64,000 bases of DNA, taken from assembly GCA_022749755.1 (NCBI GenBank), contig CM040442.1, forward strand, positions 15,970,457 to 16,034,456, written 5' to 3'. The position numbers and the translations under genes are program-made. Below the pieces are notes generated by a model. That model ran no database searches and was not told where the DNA came from. It was given only the letters and a program-made list of their open reading frames with translations. Below, piece by piece: positions 25,034 to 36,963 of the stretch (positions within the stretch are counted from its first letter, which is position 1; the number at the start of each line of letters is the position of its first letter). Origin of the DNA: Azadirachta indica. Taxonomy: Eukaryota; Streptophyta; Magnoliopsida; Sapindales; Meliaceae.

Positions 25034-28000
25034 ATGGCCAGAGCCAACGCTGCTTCAGCTCCGATATATACGGCGAATTCGGCGATCCCGGTTGATCTAT
25101 TCGTGTCTAAGAAATTCATCCACCTCACACATGGCGACATCTGTTTCACTGATTCCGACGGTAAGATTGTTTACAGAGTCAATCGCAGGCTACATAAAAG
25201 AATTATTCTTGATTCTGCGGGAAATCCTCTCATTTCTATCTGTCGTGGAGATGATGTGAGACACTCTCTTTGTTTCTCTTTGTTCAGTTTTAAAATTTTT
25301 TGTTTAAATTCTAATTATTATTATCAAAATAATTTTATGTAATTGTAATTTTGAAAATATTAGGTGATTATTAGTTGGTGTACAAGAGGTCTGATTATCT
25401 ATAAAAAAAATTGAAAATTTTTCTCAAAAATTAAAAATGGTACTCTCAGTATTTTGAAAATTTATCATTGTTTGCCAAAGTAGTTTTTCTGTAGGATCTT
25501 ACAACTTTGCGGAAATTGTGTTTTTTTTTTTTTTTTTTCTCAAAACAGTAATTATATAAGCTGTTTTCAAGATGATTTATAGAAATTTATTTATGAAAAC
25601 CGTGCATGTAAAACCGGCACATTTCAGTTCTTAATCATTCTTTAAAAAGAATAAAAAATATATTGATTAAAGAACAGAATGTGATAATCTATGTAGCTCA
25701 AGCGGTAAAATTACTTCTTAGTTGCGAATCTCATCAGGACACTAGTTGGAATCTCTCACTAGGTTTAGAGTTGTGCTGCTTGCAGATTTTTCTCTAATAA
25801 TTTGCGGGATATAGAAATCATATAAACGTGCGAAACACTGTCATACAGAAGTCAGCTTTTTTGGTGCTGTACAGAATGGATACTGTCTTAGTGTATTAAC
25901 ATTCCCAGGAAAAAAAAAAAATCCATGATATACTTTGCCAGTGTGAATCAATAAATTAGGTTTTACTTTATTTTTGATGTCATATCTAAAATTTACCACC
26001 TTTCTTGGAGACCATTTTAAGTTATTTTTTCTTCAAGTTTGTAGTTACACTCCAGCCATACACGAACAAACATAGGTTATTCCCATTAAAACTTCAGTTT
26101 CTACTGCAAGAAGCCTAACCAACTAGGTTATCCCTTTAGGATTAGTTGGCCCTTTCAATCTTTGGATAAAGGTGTGAAAATCCTTATATAAATGGTCTCA
26201 TCGATATTGATGCTGCTGAATACTGTAGAACAGCCTGATAACTAATTTTTCTAACAGTAGAATATTGATAACGGGGCTTGAGAAAAACAAAAGAATAGCA
26301 AGTATTCACTATGAGAACTGTAGTTTTAGACCACTAAATGTTCATGTATCTAGTAGAACTGTTATGATTAGAAATAGATTGTCAAAATAAGCACATAACA
26401 TGGCTGATGCAAGAATTGAATCTCTCTTTTGCATTGTGCTGAAGCTGGTTGTTTTGCTCATCTGAAAATTTTTATTTCATGCTTGCAGTTTGCAGTTTGT
26501 AATAAATTCTTGTTGTTTTTCAGAGTAAGACAGAAGTAATGTGATTTCTTTCCTGCTTGTAGAAAGGATCATGGCAAGCTTTTAAGGAGGATAACAGTGA
26601 GGAGAAGGACCTGATTTTCAGTGTGAGGAGGACAGTCAAAACACTTACGAGAACTGAGTTTGAGGTATTCCTTGTCGGTGAAAACTCTGGAGGCTCATCC
26701 TCTGATTTCACAGTGAAAGGTTGCCCCTTCCAAAGGTCTTGCACCATCTACAAAGGGGATTCAATAGTGGCTCAGGTACAACCAACAATCTGTAGCATTT
26801 CATTGTACAAAATAGGCAGAAAAATCCAAAACTTGCTATTGTTTTATATGTAGCAGTATCTATCATTCCTGAACTTTTCTTTTGGTTTTGACTTCCATGC
26901 AAATTTAGATATAGCTTTGTTTAATAAAACATCATTCAAGTATGAGAATTGAAGTTGTTAAAGCATCTCATGATTGGAGGAATAAAATGTCAGCTAAAAT
27001 CTGAATTACAAATTTTAGAATCCAGTTCAACAAAGCTTGATTAATATAATTGAAGTAACTCCCTGGATTCTTTTTAGTTATGCTGTTAAAATGCATGAAA
27101 CGTCTACCATTTCTCCACTTCCATTGCTTTTGTCCTTTTATTCTTGCTCTTTCAACTTGAACCTTATAAGTGCCTTTCACTTTAAAATGTTTCTGGTCTT
27201 TTTTATGCAAATTATTGAAATAAAATCAGTATCTCTCAGCCTAACCAGATAAATTTGTCAGCCGATGCTGTTTAGTTATGATTTGTCATTTTTATGTCAT
27301 TTATCCACCTCTGCCTCTTAAATACCAACTTAATAGCAATAAGACTTTCTTAATCGAAGATAAGTCACAAAAAATTTTCTGTGGAAGTCATTTGAGCATA
27401 GTGCATGACTTTTGGTATTAGATTGCTTTATTATGTAAGAGCGTAGTCATCTTCATGAATTTGTAACAGGGACTTTTTCTTCTCTGGTTCAATCTTGAAG
27501 TCTATATGTTTCCTGCTAGTAGGACTGGCAGTTGGCTTTAAATCAAAGTAAATCAAACTCTTTAAAAGACAGAACTGATTCAGCTAGGCTCAATTCGATT
27601 TGGTTTCAGTTTTTATTTTGATTTGATCTTATATAGGCCTGATTTATACTATTATAAATTTTTAGTTTTTATTTGAAAAAATATACATTAGACTTTGAGT
27701 TTTTTACTTTTGTAAATAAAAAAAAGATGATATTAGGGTTTTTAACTTTAACTTTAAAATTTTTTATTGTGAACTATTTTTTTTTATTACAGCACGTTTT
27801 AAATCGAATTTTCGATTAGTTTGATTTAAAAATTGAATTAAACCTAACTTAGCAGTTCTCAGTTGGACCCAAACTGATAACATGGAAAAGGTTGCAATAT
27901 CAAATTGAGCCGGAGCAGTTGATTTGTGTCAGTTTGTGTCTTTTTGCCCCCTTACATGAAAGGATTTAGGCTCTCTATGAACAAATCGTTTCTGGGCTTT

Positions 28001-28329
28001 AGTTTGACGTTAAGTTCTCTTGGCAGCCAGAAGGAATTCTTATATATATAGTAATGCTTGGAATTGTATCAAGTATTAGGGTAGTGGTGCAGGTTTAATG
28101 TTTTGAGCCTTCAACCAATGTACTGAATTATAATTGAGTCATATACTTGTTTAATCACCTATTATAGATATTTTATTTCCTAATTAAATCGTATTTCTTG
28201 ATGCAGACTAATCTCATGTACAAGCTTGGACAGATTTATGTGAGCAGGGATAAATTTCGACTAACCATTTTTCCTGGGTCAGTTGAACCTGCTTTAATTG
28301 TGGCTTTGGTTGTTATATTCCTTGACTGA
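25034..28329 (+). CDS. LURP-one-related (LOR) protein, 185 aa, three exons
   Basis: Exons 25034-25255, 26563-26775 and 28207-28329 have GT..AG introns, all in phase 0, and give an uninterrupted 185-residue protein. Exon 1 carries FTDSDGKIVYRVN and a short RLHKR, LDSAGNPLISI strand pair. Exon 2 has SWQAFKED, then a strand-rich part ending FTVKGCPFQRSCTIYKGD. Exon 3 has LMYKLGQIYVSRDKFRLTI, PGSVEPALIVALVVIFLD. This order is that of the plant LOR family (DUF567), which adopts a tubby C-terminal-like beta-barrel. One Arabidopsis member, LURP1, is needed for basal defence against downy mildew; most members have no known role. The C-terminal hydrophobic strand is the usual buried helix of the fold, not a transmembrane segment. 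Intron 2 (1.4 kb) holds AT-rich sequence. The start ATG is the first in frame and is conserved in the duplicate. Confidence 0.9.
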
Positions 28330-30800
28330 TAAAGGAGGTATTTGTACCTTATTTCCAATTTCCACTATGAAAAAAGAAATGTATCTTAAAGCTCAAATTT
28401 TGTTTTAGTTTTTTGTCTAGAGCTCTAGTCTATTGAGGGAGACTCATTCTAGTTGATTGAACATCATGGTTATCAAAAGAATGTATCGAAAAGTATGTTG
28501 AATGTTTTGGATCATGTGTGAGTCTGAGAGCTCTACAATCTACTGTTGTAATGTAAGTAAACCCTCAAAATTTTAAGCTGAACAAAAAGGCAGAAACTGA
28601 TTTATCTTTTTACCGTTTGGTATCTTTATTGGTCTTTTAGGTAAGATAAAGGAAGGCATATGTGAGTTTTACATCATCATTCTGATAGTTGAACCCCCAA
28701 ATTTACTAAGGTTTTGTGAATTTTATAGTCGGAAGGAAAGATACTTACACAAAAATGGGAGTGTTTTACCAACGCCATCAAGATCGAGGGTGTGAGTCCT
28801 TACCACCTAGTTATTAGTTACCTCTTATTACTGAGCCATTGGTTGGGTGACAAAGGTCTATGTGACTTCAAAATTGCTCTTCTCAAAACAAATTGTACCA
28901 ACTTACTACAATTGCGTAATACACTCTTTTATATTCTCACCATCCTTGTAGACGTTTTCAACTTCAAGAGGTGCAAAGCACTAATTGGCCTATCGTTTGA
29001 TATAGTCTTCCTCCATTTCTTCATTATTATATTGAGAGAAAAGAATTTATAGGTTATTAAGGTTTGATTTATTAGATTGATTAATTTTAATAGTTTAAAA
29101 ATATTTATTATGGTATTTAATTTATTAAAAAAATGATGATTACACCTTTATATAGTAGTTATTATTGTTAAATATTAACTACTCAACTTTTAAATTTTGG
29201 TAAATTATAATATATTTATCAAAATTATCTTAGTAAAAAATAAATATTTATTAATATATAATAAAATAAATTATTTTATTTACATTTTATATATAAATAA
29301 ACATAGTTTATTTAAATTATAATATAATAAATTATATTGTATTATAAATGTGTTGTAAAACAAATAAATTTGTAAAGATTAATATTGGCGTAAGGCTGCT
29401 TTGACAATATTGAAGTGAAATACTTTACCTTTTTCTTTTTAAATAGTAATCTAAATGAAATTAGTATCCAGCGTGAGTTGGACTTGAGCTAGGTCAAATG
29501 GGTCGTCCATGACGAATTGATCCAATCGGCCCAAAAATCCAATTCAATTCATGGAATAGTATTTATTTATCTAATAAGTATTATTGTATTTATCTAAATA
29601 ATTAATCAATTATCTAGGATAATTTTTAATTATTATAGATAAATAGGGATTTAAAAAATACTTTTTATCTCAAAATGATTTTTTAATGAAGATAGATTTC
29701 TTAGTTAAATTAGGATTAATCTTATGTATTCTAATCCTAATTAAAATTTTTATATCTCTAGTACCATAAGTAAAGTTCTTTTGCATCCCATTAATCAATC
29801 AATTAATCAATTCATAAGTTTAGAAACATAGAGAACAGAGAGTGAGAGAAACACAGGGTAACACAAACACAAAGAGAAACAAATGGTGGTTTTTTTCTTA
29901 TGTGATTTTTCACCTCTCAAAAGACGATAGAACAATTTATTTGAGATTCAAGGCATATAATATAAAGTAATATAATATAACATAATATAAAATATGTTTA
30001 CTTAAAATAATTTATTAAAAAAATGTAAATCAAAAGTAAAAAAAATGTAAAAAAGTAATAAAAAGAAAAAAATTTTGATTTTAACAATTTTATTTTTCAA
30101 TTAAAATTGACAGTTAAAAATTATTTGTAAGGTTAATTTTAGATTTTTGTAATTTTAAATGGATATATTTAGTATTATACTTACAAATAAAATTACTTTT
30201 TAAAATTTAATTTTGAAAAGTAACTCTTCTCCAACTTCTCAAAATTTACTGTACAATAGTATAATTTTATCAAAAGTGATTTTGAAAAAATTTTAACTAT
30301 TTTAACCTCAAAAAAGCAAACCCTACCTGAGATTATCAAACTTAAAGCTACATGCAACTAAAATTAACGTATTAATTAGAAGTTTAATACATAAACTTGA
30401 GTCATTATCTTTATTACATTAGCGAAGATACAAGCTTAATATTTACATTTTATATGAAGTTAATATTAGTGATTATATTATATGTAATGATTATCTTTTA
30501 AATGCATTAAAATCTCTTCCTCGCCAATTTCTTTCCATCTCTTGCTATTATTCTCAAAATGCTTCACTAAGTGAGAATCAAATTTCATCATATGGATGAT
30601 AGATAATTACAATTTGATTTTCTAACTATAGCATCACTAAAATAAAATATCTTGATGTTAGTTCCATTAGTGAAAATAGTTACTTTTTAAGGTAATTACC
30701 AATTTACTCTCTACTTATATAAAAAATATATACGTATCATCTTTCTATTAGATAACTTATAACGGAGTTGACCGTCATTAACTATTGAATGTCCTCCGTT
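28330..30800. other. LOR 3' flank and AT-rich intergenic DNA
   Basis: No convincing gene. Around 29480-29900 a stretch with a repeated ATCAATCAATTA motif, followed by gagagaaacacagggtaac, looks like the end of a Copia-type LTR and leader, but no partner LTR was found. The rest is low-complexity AT-rich sequence. Confidence 0.4.
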
Positions 30801-30812
30801 TTAGTCACTATC

Positions 30813-31225
30813 GATATCATTAGAATTCTTGTTGTACCCTCTCTGTAATAATACCATTATCATCGTTGTTTGAATAACTATTTGTCGTAAATTTGAAATT
30901 GAAATTTCGATGCTCAAAAATTTAATTTTAAATCTATAGCGAACGGTTTTTCAAATGGCTATAATGATGGTACCATTGCATAGAACGCTCAACAAGAATT
31001 CTAATGATATCAATGGTAACATGATGACGTAAATGGATAACAATTAATCAGAAATTGTTGCCATTGATCTTTGTTGTCATTGACCGTTGGCTACTGGTCA
31101 TTGCTGCTAATTGTTCAAATGGTACCATCATCATCGTCATTCAAACAATCATTCATCGTAAATCTAAAATTGAATTTTGGCTCTTGAAACTTTAGCTAAT
31201 GATTGTTCAAATGTTGATGATAATG
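30813..31225. repeat. Inverted and direct repeat cluster
   Basis: A perfect 22-bp inverted pair lies at 30813-30834 and 30990-31011 (core attagaattcttgttg), and looser similarity extends each arm to about 60 bp (TACCAT, ATGATGG). A third, direct copy of the loop-side sequence (ATCGTaaatctaaaattgaa) is at about 31110-31220, matching 30850-30960. The transcript could fold into a hairpin. The class of element is unknown. Confidence 0.75.
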
Positions 31226-32909
31226 TTGGAAAATTTTATTGAACAAATTGTGAAAAATTAAGCTAAGGGATTTACAAACAAAATTTATATAAGTATACAG
31301 TTTTAATATCTTTTGAATAAAAAAATATCTTTTAATACTTTTTAATTACTTTTGCTGCAAGTTTTTTTTCAGCAATGGTTTTCAAACCAATCCTTTAACA
31401 GTTGTAGTAAAATGAGGTAGCTTCTTTTTATAATATAATGGTGTTTAGAGAAAGCTGATTTTTCTCTATAGTATACGTCAAAAGAAAGCTCTTTTTTCTT
31501 TTTTTAGGGTTCCCACACTTTATATTTCTGTTATATCACATTTATTTTAATTAAAATATAATTAAACCAATCAATCAATAACATTTATTAATTAATTAAA
31601 TGTGCAACACAACTCCTAATAAAAGTAATATTTTAATTCTTGTAATAGAAGTGAAATTCTAATTAATTCAAAATTAATATTTCAAAGAAACTTAAAGAAG
31701 ATAAATATCTCTTTAAGAATTTATCTATTTAATTTCTTAAATTAAATTATTTGGATATTAATAAAGATATTTTTCGTAAAATATCTTAACTAATCAATTA
31801 ATTTTTAATTAATAAAATAAATCCGAATTAAAATATGTATTCCAAAAAAATTTTTTTGAACATATAAATATCTAGTCTGATAACTTTATCCATTATATTA
31901 TTTACTGCATTGATTTAAGATGTGATATTGGAGACCTATGAACCTACAATTTCAAGTTCTAATAAATTTAAATAATTAATTAAATTTTTTAATTAATTAA
32001 TCTAATTTATTAATTGTAGTATTATTCCACTAAAAATTTAGAATTGAACTCATGAAATTATAAATATGTTTTACTCAAAACTTTGAGCAATCATTGATAT
32101 AATCCCTACATCCAATTCAACCCTCTATAAATGGTCCATAATTAGAGATAGGTCAATTTTTTATTTTATCTTTTTAATTATATTTTCATTCTTAAGTTCC
32201 ATTAATCCTCCAATGAATAGTTAACTTATATGTCAATTATAAATTGAGCGCTCAAATTATTCAATTTCATAATTAACACTCAAAGGAACTGTTTTTCTAA
32301 CTTTCAACAAGAAGGAATAAATTTTATATTTGTAAGTCATATTCTCAACTATTTATCCTATTGAATCTACAAGATACGAGTGTTGAACTTGTTTTTGAAA
32401 CAAACCTTAATAAGTAATTCAAAAGACTCAATAACATAAACAGAAGTTTATGATTACCAAGATTATGATTAATCTGCATATGATCATTTATTAACATTGT
32501 TTGAATTCTCAGTTAACAACAAAATTTATATAAGAATTCAAATTATATCTAATCCAATCATATATAATCATATATATATAATCATATCATATAAAAACTG
32601 CTTCCACTATAATATTACTACATTGATACTCTGAATAAAACTATTACATTTTTAATGTTAATGGACTGCATTAATAATATTAATAAAAAATTGAAATTTA
32701 ATTAATTTATTAGGAATTATTACAATTTATAATCCATAATATTAATCCTCTTGTATATATAAAACTTATATATAGTAAGATTATGGTTATATAAATAAAC
32801 TAGGATTATTCTTATATTAATTAACATTACATATGAATATAATTAAGTATAAAGAAATATCAATTTTATTTATTCCAAAAGTGTACAAATTACATGCTTT
32901 TAGGGCACT
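31223..32909 (-). repeat. Putative Copia 3' LTR
   Basis: On the minus strand a polypurine-like tract (gggcaaataggaga) is followed by TGTTAGAGACAGTGCCC at 32909. A matching CA end is suggested at 31223 (plus strand tgttggaaaa). It follows directly the Copia RNase H region. The opposite LTR is not seen in the window, so the left border is a guess. Confidence 0.45.
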
Positions 32910-33725
32910 GTCTCTAACAATCTCCTATTTGCCCTAAAGCAAGTGACTTCTCGATTCTTTCTAATTTGCCACCACCCCATTATTGTCACATTATAATGTC
33001 AATGGTTTATCCATATCTAAAACTATTTTTAGATCAATAAAGAACTTCTTGAGCCATACTACTTCCTTAGTTGTCATATATTTAACCTTCATGGTTGAAT
33101 CAACAGTGCTGGATTGTTTTACACTTCTCTAAACCATAACTCTACCATTAAGTGTGAACACTGACCCAGAAGTTTGGCTTTTAAATGTCTTTATTTGATT
33201 AAAAATCAAAGTCAGTGTAACCATTAAGGTTCAGATCTCTACTTAAATAAACAAGCATATAACTTTTCGTTCTCCTAAAATAATTAAAAATATACTTTAT
33301 TGCAATCCAATGAGCCAATTTCAAGTTGGATTGGAAACAGCTGACTATTTCCACTACATAGCAAATGGTAGGCCTCATATACAACATGGCATATGTGAGG
33401 TTGCTTACTGCTGATGCTTAAGAAAACTTTCTCATTTCCTTTTCCTCCTGAGGTATCTTAAGACATTGCTCCTTAAAAAAGACAACTCCATGTTAAGTCA
33501 GTAAATAACCCTTTGTGGAGTTTTCCATTGAAAATCGCTTAAGCATCCTATTAATATATGATGTTTAAGAAAACACTAAGAGTTTGTTCTTGCAAACTCG
33601 AATAATATGGATTCCAAGCACATAACCCGCTTATCTTTCATTTGAAATTTCTTGACTGGCCATTTCTTTATGTTAGATAATATATCTACATCAATCCCAA
33701 TGAGTAGAATATCATGTACATAAAT
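32910..33725 (-). pseudogene. Copia pol, reverse transcriptase end and RNase H (3' part)
   Basis: The minus strand encodes VIYVHDILLIGIDVDILSN (RT active-site block, where the usual YVDD is changed to YVHD), then FQMKD. Further on, 33387-33199 reads RPTICYVVEIVSCFQSN, HWIAIKYIFNYFRRT, MLVYLSRDLNLNGYTDFDF, which is the Copia RT-RNase H connection. The altered catalytic Asp and several stops show it is dead. It joins the segment at 39590 if the CACTA element is removed. Confidence 0.8.
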
Positions 33726-34180
33726 TACTACAAAAAAATAGTTTTTAATGACAACAAAAGTCATTGCAAAAAGTATCCAAAATTGTCGCTAAAGGCTTTA
33801 ACAATGAAATTGTGGTTGTTGCCAAAGCTATCGCCAAAAGTTGGTTGCTAAAGATTTTAGCGTTGACGCATAACTGTTGCTGCCAAAACCTTTAGTGATG
33901 ACACCACAAATTATGTTATCACCAAAAAAGATATTGACGACAATGCTTTATCATCGTCAAGTCGTTGCCAAAAATCTTATTGGTAACAACATGTTATTGC
34001 TGACAAAAAAGCCTATTGGTGACAATATGTTGTCGCTACCAAAAACTTGATTAGCGACAACATGATGTCGTCGCTAAAACATATTTGGGCGACAAAACCA
34101 TGTCATTGCTAAAAATTCATTTGCTACCTTTATGTTGTCGCTAAATCCGCTTTCGTCCAAAATTTCATTAGCCTATATTG
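33726..34180. repeat. CACTA left subterminal repeat array
   Basis: Many copies of short motifs related to GTCGCTAAA and GCGACAACAT in both orientations (for example the palindromic block at 34053-34072). Confidence 0.85.
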
Positions 34181-34238
34181 TTTACATACTATTTCTTGCT
34201 ACAAATTAGTAATATAATTTTATTTTTATAAAATTAAT

Positions 34239-34527
34239 TTAGCATTTAATTAGCCTATATTTGAATACTTCTAAGTTGTAGGATTTTTTGTTTAACTTTG
34301 GGAAGTTTTCAATCTTCCAAACATGCTTAAAACTATAGGCATCAATTACATTAAATACATTGTCCTTTACCACTATTTTTTTTTTCGTAACAAAAATATC
34401 TGCTCCAAATACACAAATATTGTCCACAATCTATTACAAGTATCATTAAATTGTTTAAGGTGGATAAAATCATCAAAACCCCATTCAAGTTTCATTTCGT
34501 GAAAGCATTTTTCCTTTTCTAAGGCAT
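34239..34527 (-). pseudogene. Captured MATH-domain exon (end of MATH 1, start of MATH 2)
   Basis: After a cag acceptor at 34528-34530 the minus strand reads FHEMKLEWGFDDFIHLKQFN, then, one frameshift later, DNICVFGADIFVTKK and HVWKIENFPKLNKKSYN. The pattern HEMKxEWGFxxF, xDxCVFGAxxFV is the end of a first MATH (TRAF-like) domain. WKIENFxKL starts the second one in plant tandem-MATH proteins (RTM3-like family). Such proteins bind partners through the beta-sandwich fold, and some act in virus-movement restriction or endosomal sorting. The copy is truncated near 34239, just inside the CACTA subterminal array. Confidence 0.75.
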
Positions 34528-34620
34528 CTGGGTAAGACAATAAAGTAACAAAATGATTAATAAGAGAACATAGTACACTTTGCTAAACTAACAAAACGAA
34601 ATTGTTAACAAATTAAACAA

Positions 34621-34793
34621 CCTTCAATTACCAAGTATTTTCCTTTGTTTTGATCAAGCAAGAAGAAACGAAAAACCACACAGACCTCCCAACCAAGATT
34701 AAGTAACTTGTGCTTGTCATTAATGCTAAGTAGAGAGATATGTGATCTTCCACACTCTTGCTTCTATTTCCATTTGGGTAGAGAGCTAATTTA
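34621..34793 (-). pseudogene. Captured MATH-domain exon (middle of MATH 1)
   Basis: The minus strand reads KLALYPNGNRSKSVEDHISL YLAL followed, with a frameshift, by LGWEVCVVFRFFLLDQNKGK, the middle of a plant MATH domain (LYPNGN, DHISLYLA and GWEV are signature blocks). It begins after an ag acceptor at 34794. Confidence 0.75.
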
Positions 34794-34943
34794 CTAAATC
34801 CATGGACAAAATAAAAGAATATTATTAATGCATATGCTATATGTGTCCCAATTCAAATGCATCTGCTACATACTTGACAGCTTAATTAATACCAAAAAAT
34901 GGAGGATTGTGTGATGAATTTAGATGTTCACTAAATAAGGAGT

Positions 34944-35372
34944 TAAGTGTCCGTTTAGTTTAACTTTTTTATTAATTAAAAAGACTTTTTTAATGATAAA
35001 AAGTTTTTTTCAAATTTTTTAATGTCATTTAGTTGATAATAAAAAAAAGTTTTTGAAATTAAAAAAACTATTTTTCTTTTATTAGAAAAAGCCTAAAATT
35101 TGAGCTTTTACCAGTAACGCTTCCCCAGTTTTTTTAAAAAATAAAATTGTCTAAAATACCCTTACTTTATTTTAAAAATTTTACGTAATTTTTTTAAAAT
35201 AAAATATTAAAAATCTGTCTATTAAAATAATTACTCAAATTTTTCTCAAAAATCATTTGTGATAACCAAACAATAAATAAATTTTTTTAAAAACTCTACT
35301 CATAAAAATTTTACAAATAAAAACTCTATTTTAAAAAATTCTATTTAAAAAATTATACCAAACAAACCCTAA
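34944..35372. mobile_element. PIF/Harbinger-like MITE (34947-35369) with TAA target duplication
   Basis: Starts gtgtccgtttagtttaa and ends ttataccaaacaaaccc, inverted repeats matching at 12 of 17. It is flanked by TAA at 34944-34946 and 35370-35372. It lies in the intron between two captured MATH exons, so it is an insertion within the CACTA element. The interior is a near-palindromic A/T-rich sequence. Confidence 0.7.
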
Positions 35373-36174
35373 ATATGCCTTCTTCCTAAGGTTAATAACA
35401 AAAGAGATATAAAAAAACTATCCTAAAGTTGCTACTAAAAGTTGTAAAACATGAAAGAAAAATACTCACCACTTTATGAAAATTCTCTAAGAGATAGAGA
35501 GTATAAAATATTAGAATTTTATTAAACTCAACTCAAAATAACTTAATTTCAATACTACATACTTGAAGCCTTTATATAAACTTTTACAAGAAAAAAAAGT
35601 CAAAAATTAGGGCAACAACTATTAGAAATTTTAATGATTAAGCCAACAACTACTACCTAATATTAACAAACTAATACAAATATTTAAAACTCTTTGAAAA
35701 TAAACCAAAACAACTAAAATTTTAAATTATAACTTATCAAATCTTTCTATCATCTAAAAATTAAACAAAACACATTGAATTTAAATTAAAAAATCTTTAA
35801 AATCTGTATATCTAGATTTTGCTTTAAAAATGAATATGTTGTAAAGAAATTGTCATAACTTTCTCTAAAAAACTCCAAATGTTAAAATGTAAATTTTATA
35901 AAAAACTTACTTCTCTATCTTTCTAGAGGTACCAAATATGTTCAAAAATTACCTTCCAGTAAAAATAGTATAAATTTCAAATTTACCCTTCTAACAGTGT
36001 CTTCCAACTTAATAAATTAAAATAATAATCTTAAATTTATTAACACTTAAGTTCTACTCTTGTTGCTCGAACACTTCCATGTCATTAATGAAACCACAAA
36101 CAAGCTATTTTTAGAAAGATAATAATACATAGACAAATGAATTAAATAGCTCTAACAATCAAAATATAATATAC
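35373..36174 (-). other. Captured MATH intron
   Basis: AT-rich sequence between the captured MATH exons; no other gene seen. Confidence 0.5.
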
Positions 36175-36290
36175 CATTTATAGCCTCCAACTTCAAATTC
36201 CATTGATTCATATTTCTTTACTTCGTGCTTGCAAGTAATGAAAATAGTTGTATTTCCATTCTTTAATGCGTTGGACATTTGTTGGAAAAG
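36175..36290 (-). pseudogene. Captured MATH-domain exon (start of MATH 1)
   Basis: The minus strand carries EIQLFSLLAST, then after a frameshift KKYESMEFEVGGYKW, ending at a gtatat donor. KYESxEFExGGYKW is the hallmark of the first half of plant MATH domains and is continued by the exon at 34621-34793. Exon order and splice borders are kept, so it was copied as genomic DNA rather than from cDNA. Confidence 0.75.
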
Positions 36291-36963
36291 GATTTTACAG
36301 GCCTTGAAATATTAATATTAATATTAGTATTGATACAATTTACACTAGAAAATTTGGATTTGCCCTAAACAAGTTGTGATACGCTATTGTTTAATTAGAG
36401 CTATATAGTACTGTTTAGCATTAAATCCAAATTTTGTAATGATAAAGTATATATTATATTCTTCATAACAAGAATAACATGCAGCAACAATTGTATAGAT
36501 GTTGAAATGCTTATGATTAGGACTAGGGTAAAATGCTTATGCATATACATGTGTATTAATTGGTTTAATTAGTAAAATCCCCTATGATACAAGAGGTATG
36601 GATATCAAATTATGCTCATAGTAGGGCTGTGAAGGGGTTCGGTTTACATATATGTAATATTAAAAGAAAGGATAAAGAATTAGTACAAAGGGATCAACAT
36701 AAGTTAATATATATATATGTGTGTGTGTATATATATTAACCATTCAGATAAAATGCTAAACCGTAAAAGAATCACCCTTGAAGCCAGTATTCAACAAACC
36801 CTTTTTGACATTCTAATAAAAAATCTACATGAGGTTAAATAGTAATAGTAACACAAGTATGAGGGCACAATAATTAACTCAGTTCAGTATTCCAGGCAAC
36901 ACCAGTAACTTTATGTGTATACAGTACACAAACAACACAATATATACAATAATATTTACTTAC
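36291..36963. other. CACTA interior between the MATH and VTI1 fragments
   Basis: AT-rich; contains a short TA/TG microsatellite (about 36707-36735). No gene seen. The junction between the two captured loci must lie here. Confidence 0.5.

Larger units (their letters stand above)
23276..26418 (+). repeat. Segmental duplication, copy 2 (contains the start of the intact LOR gene)
   Basis: Colinear with 7143-7613 plus 15600-17773. It includes the LOR promoter, exon 1 and about 1.16 kb of intron 1. This copy lacks the two hAT insertions of copy 1 but has its own MULE MITE. Confidence 0.85.

Noticed and set aside
27530..27910. Possible MITE in LOR intron 2 (aattcgatttggtttcag-like sequence)
   Set aside because: No terminal inverted repeat or target duplication could be confirmed by eye.
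28792..29052. 86-residue frame downstream of LOR
   Set aside because: No family pattern and starts about 460 bp after the LOR stop; not a plausible extra exon.
36707..36735. TA/TG repeat as a possible element terminus
   Set aside because: Simple microsatellite with no inverted partner.
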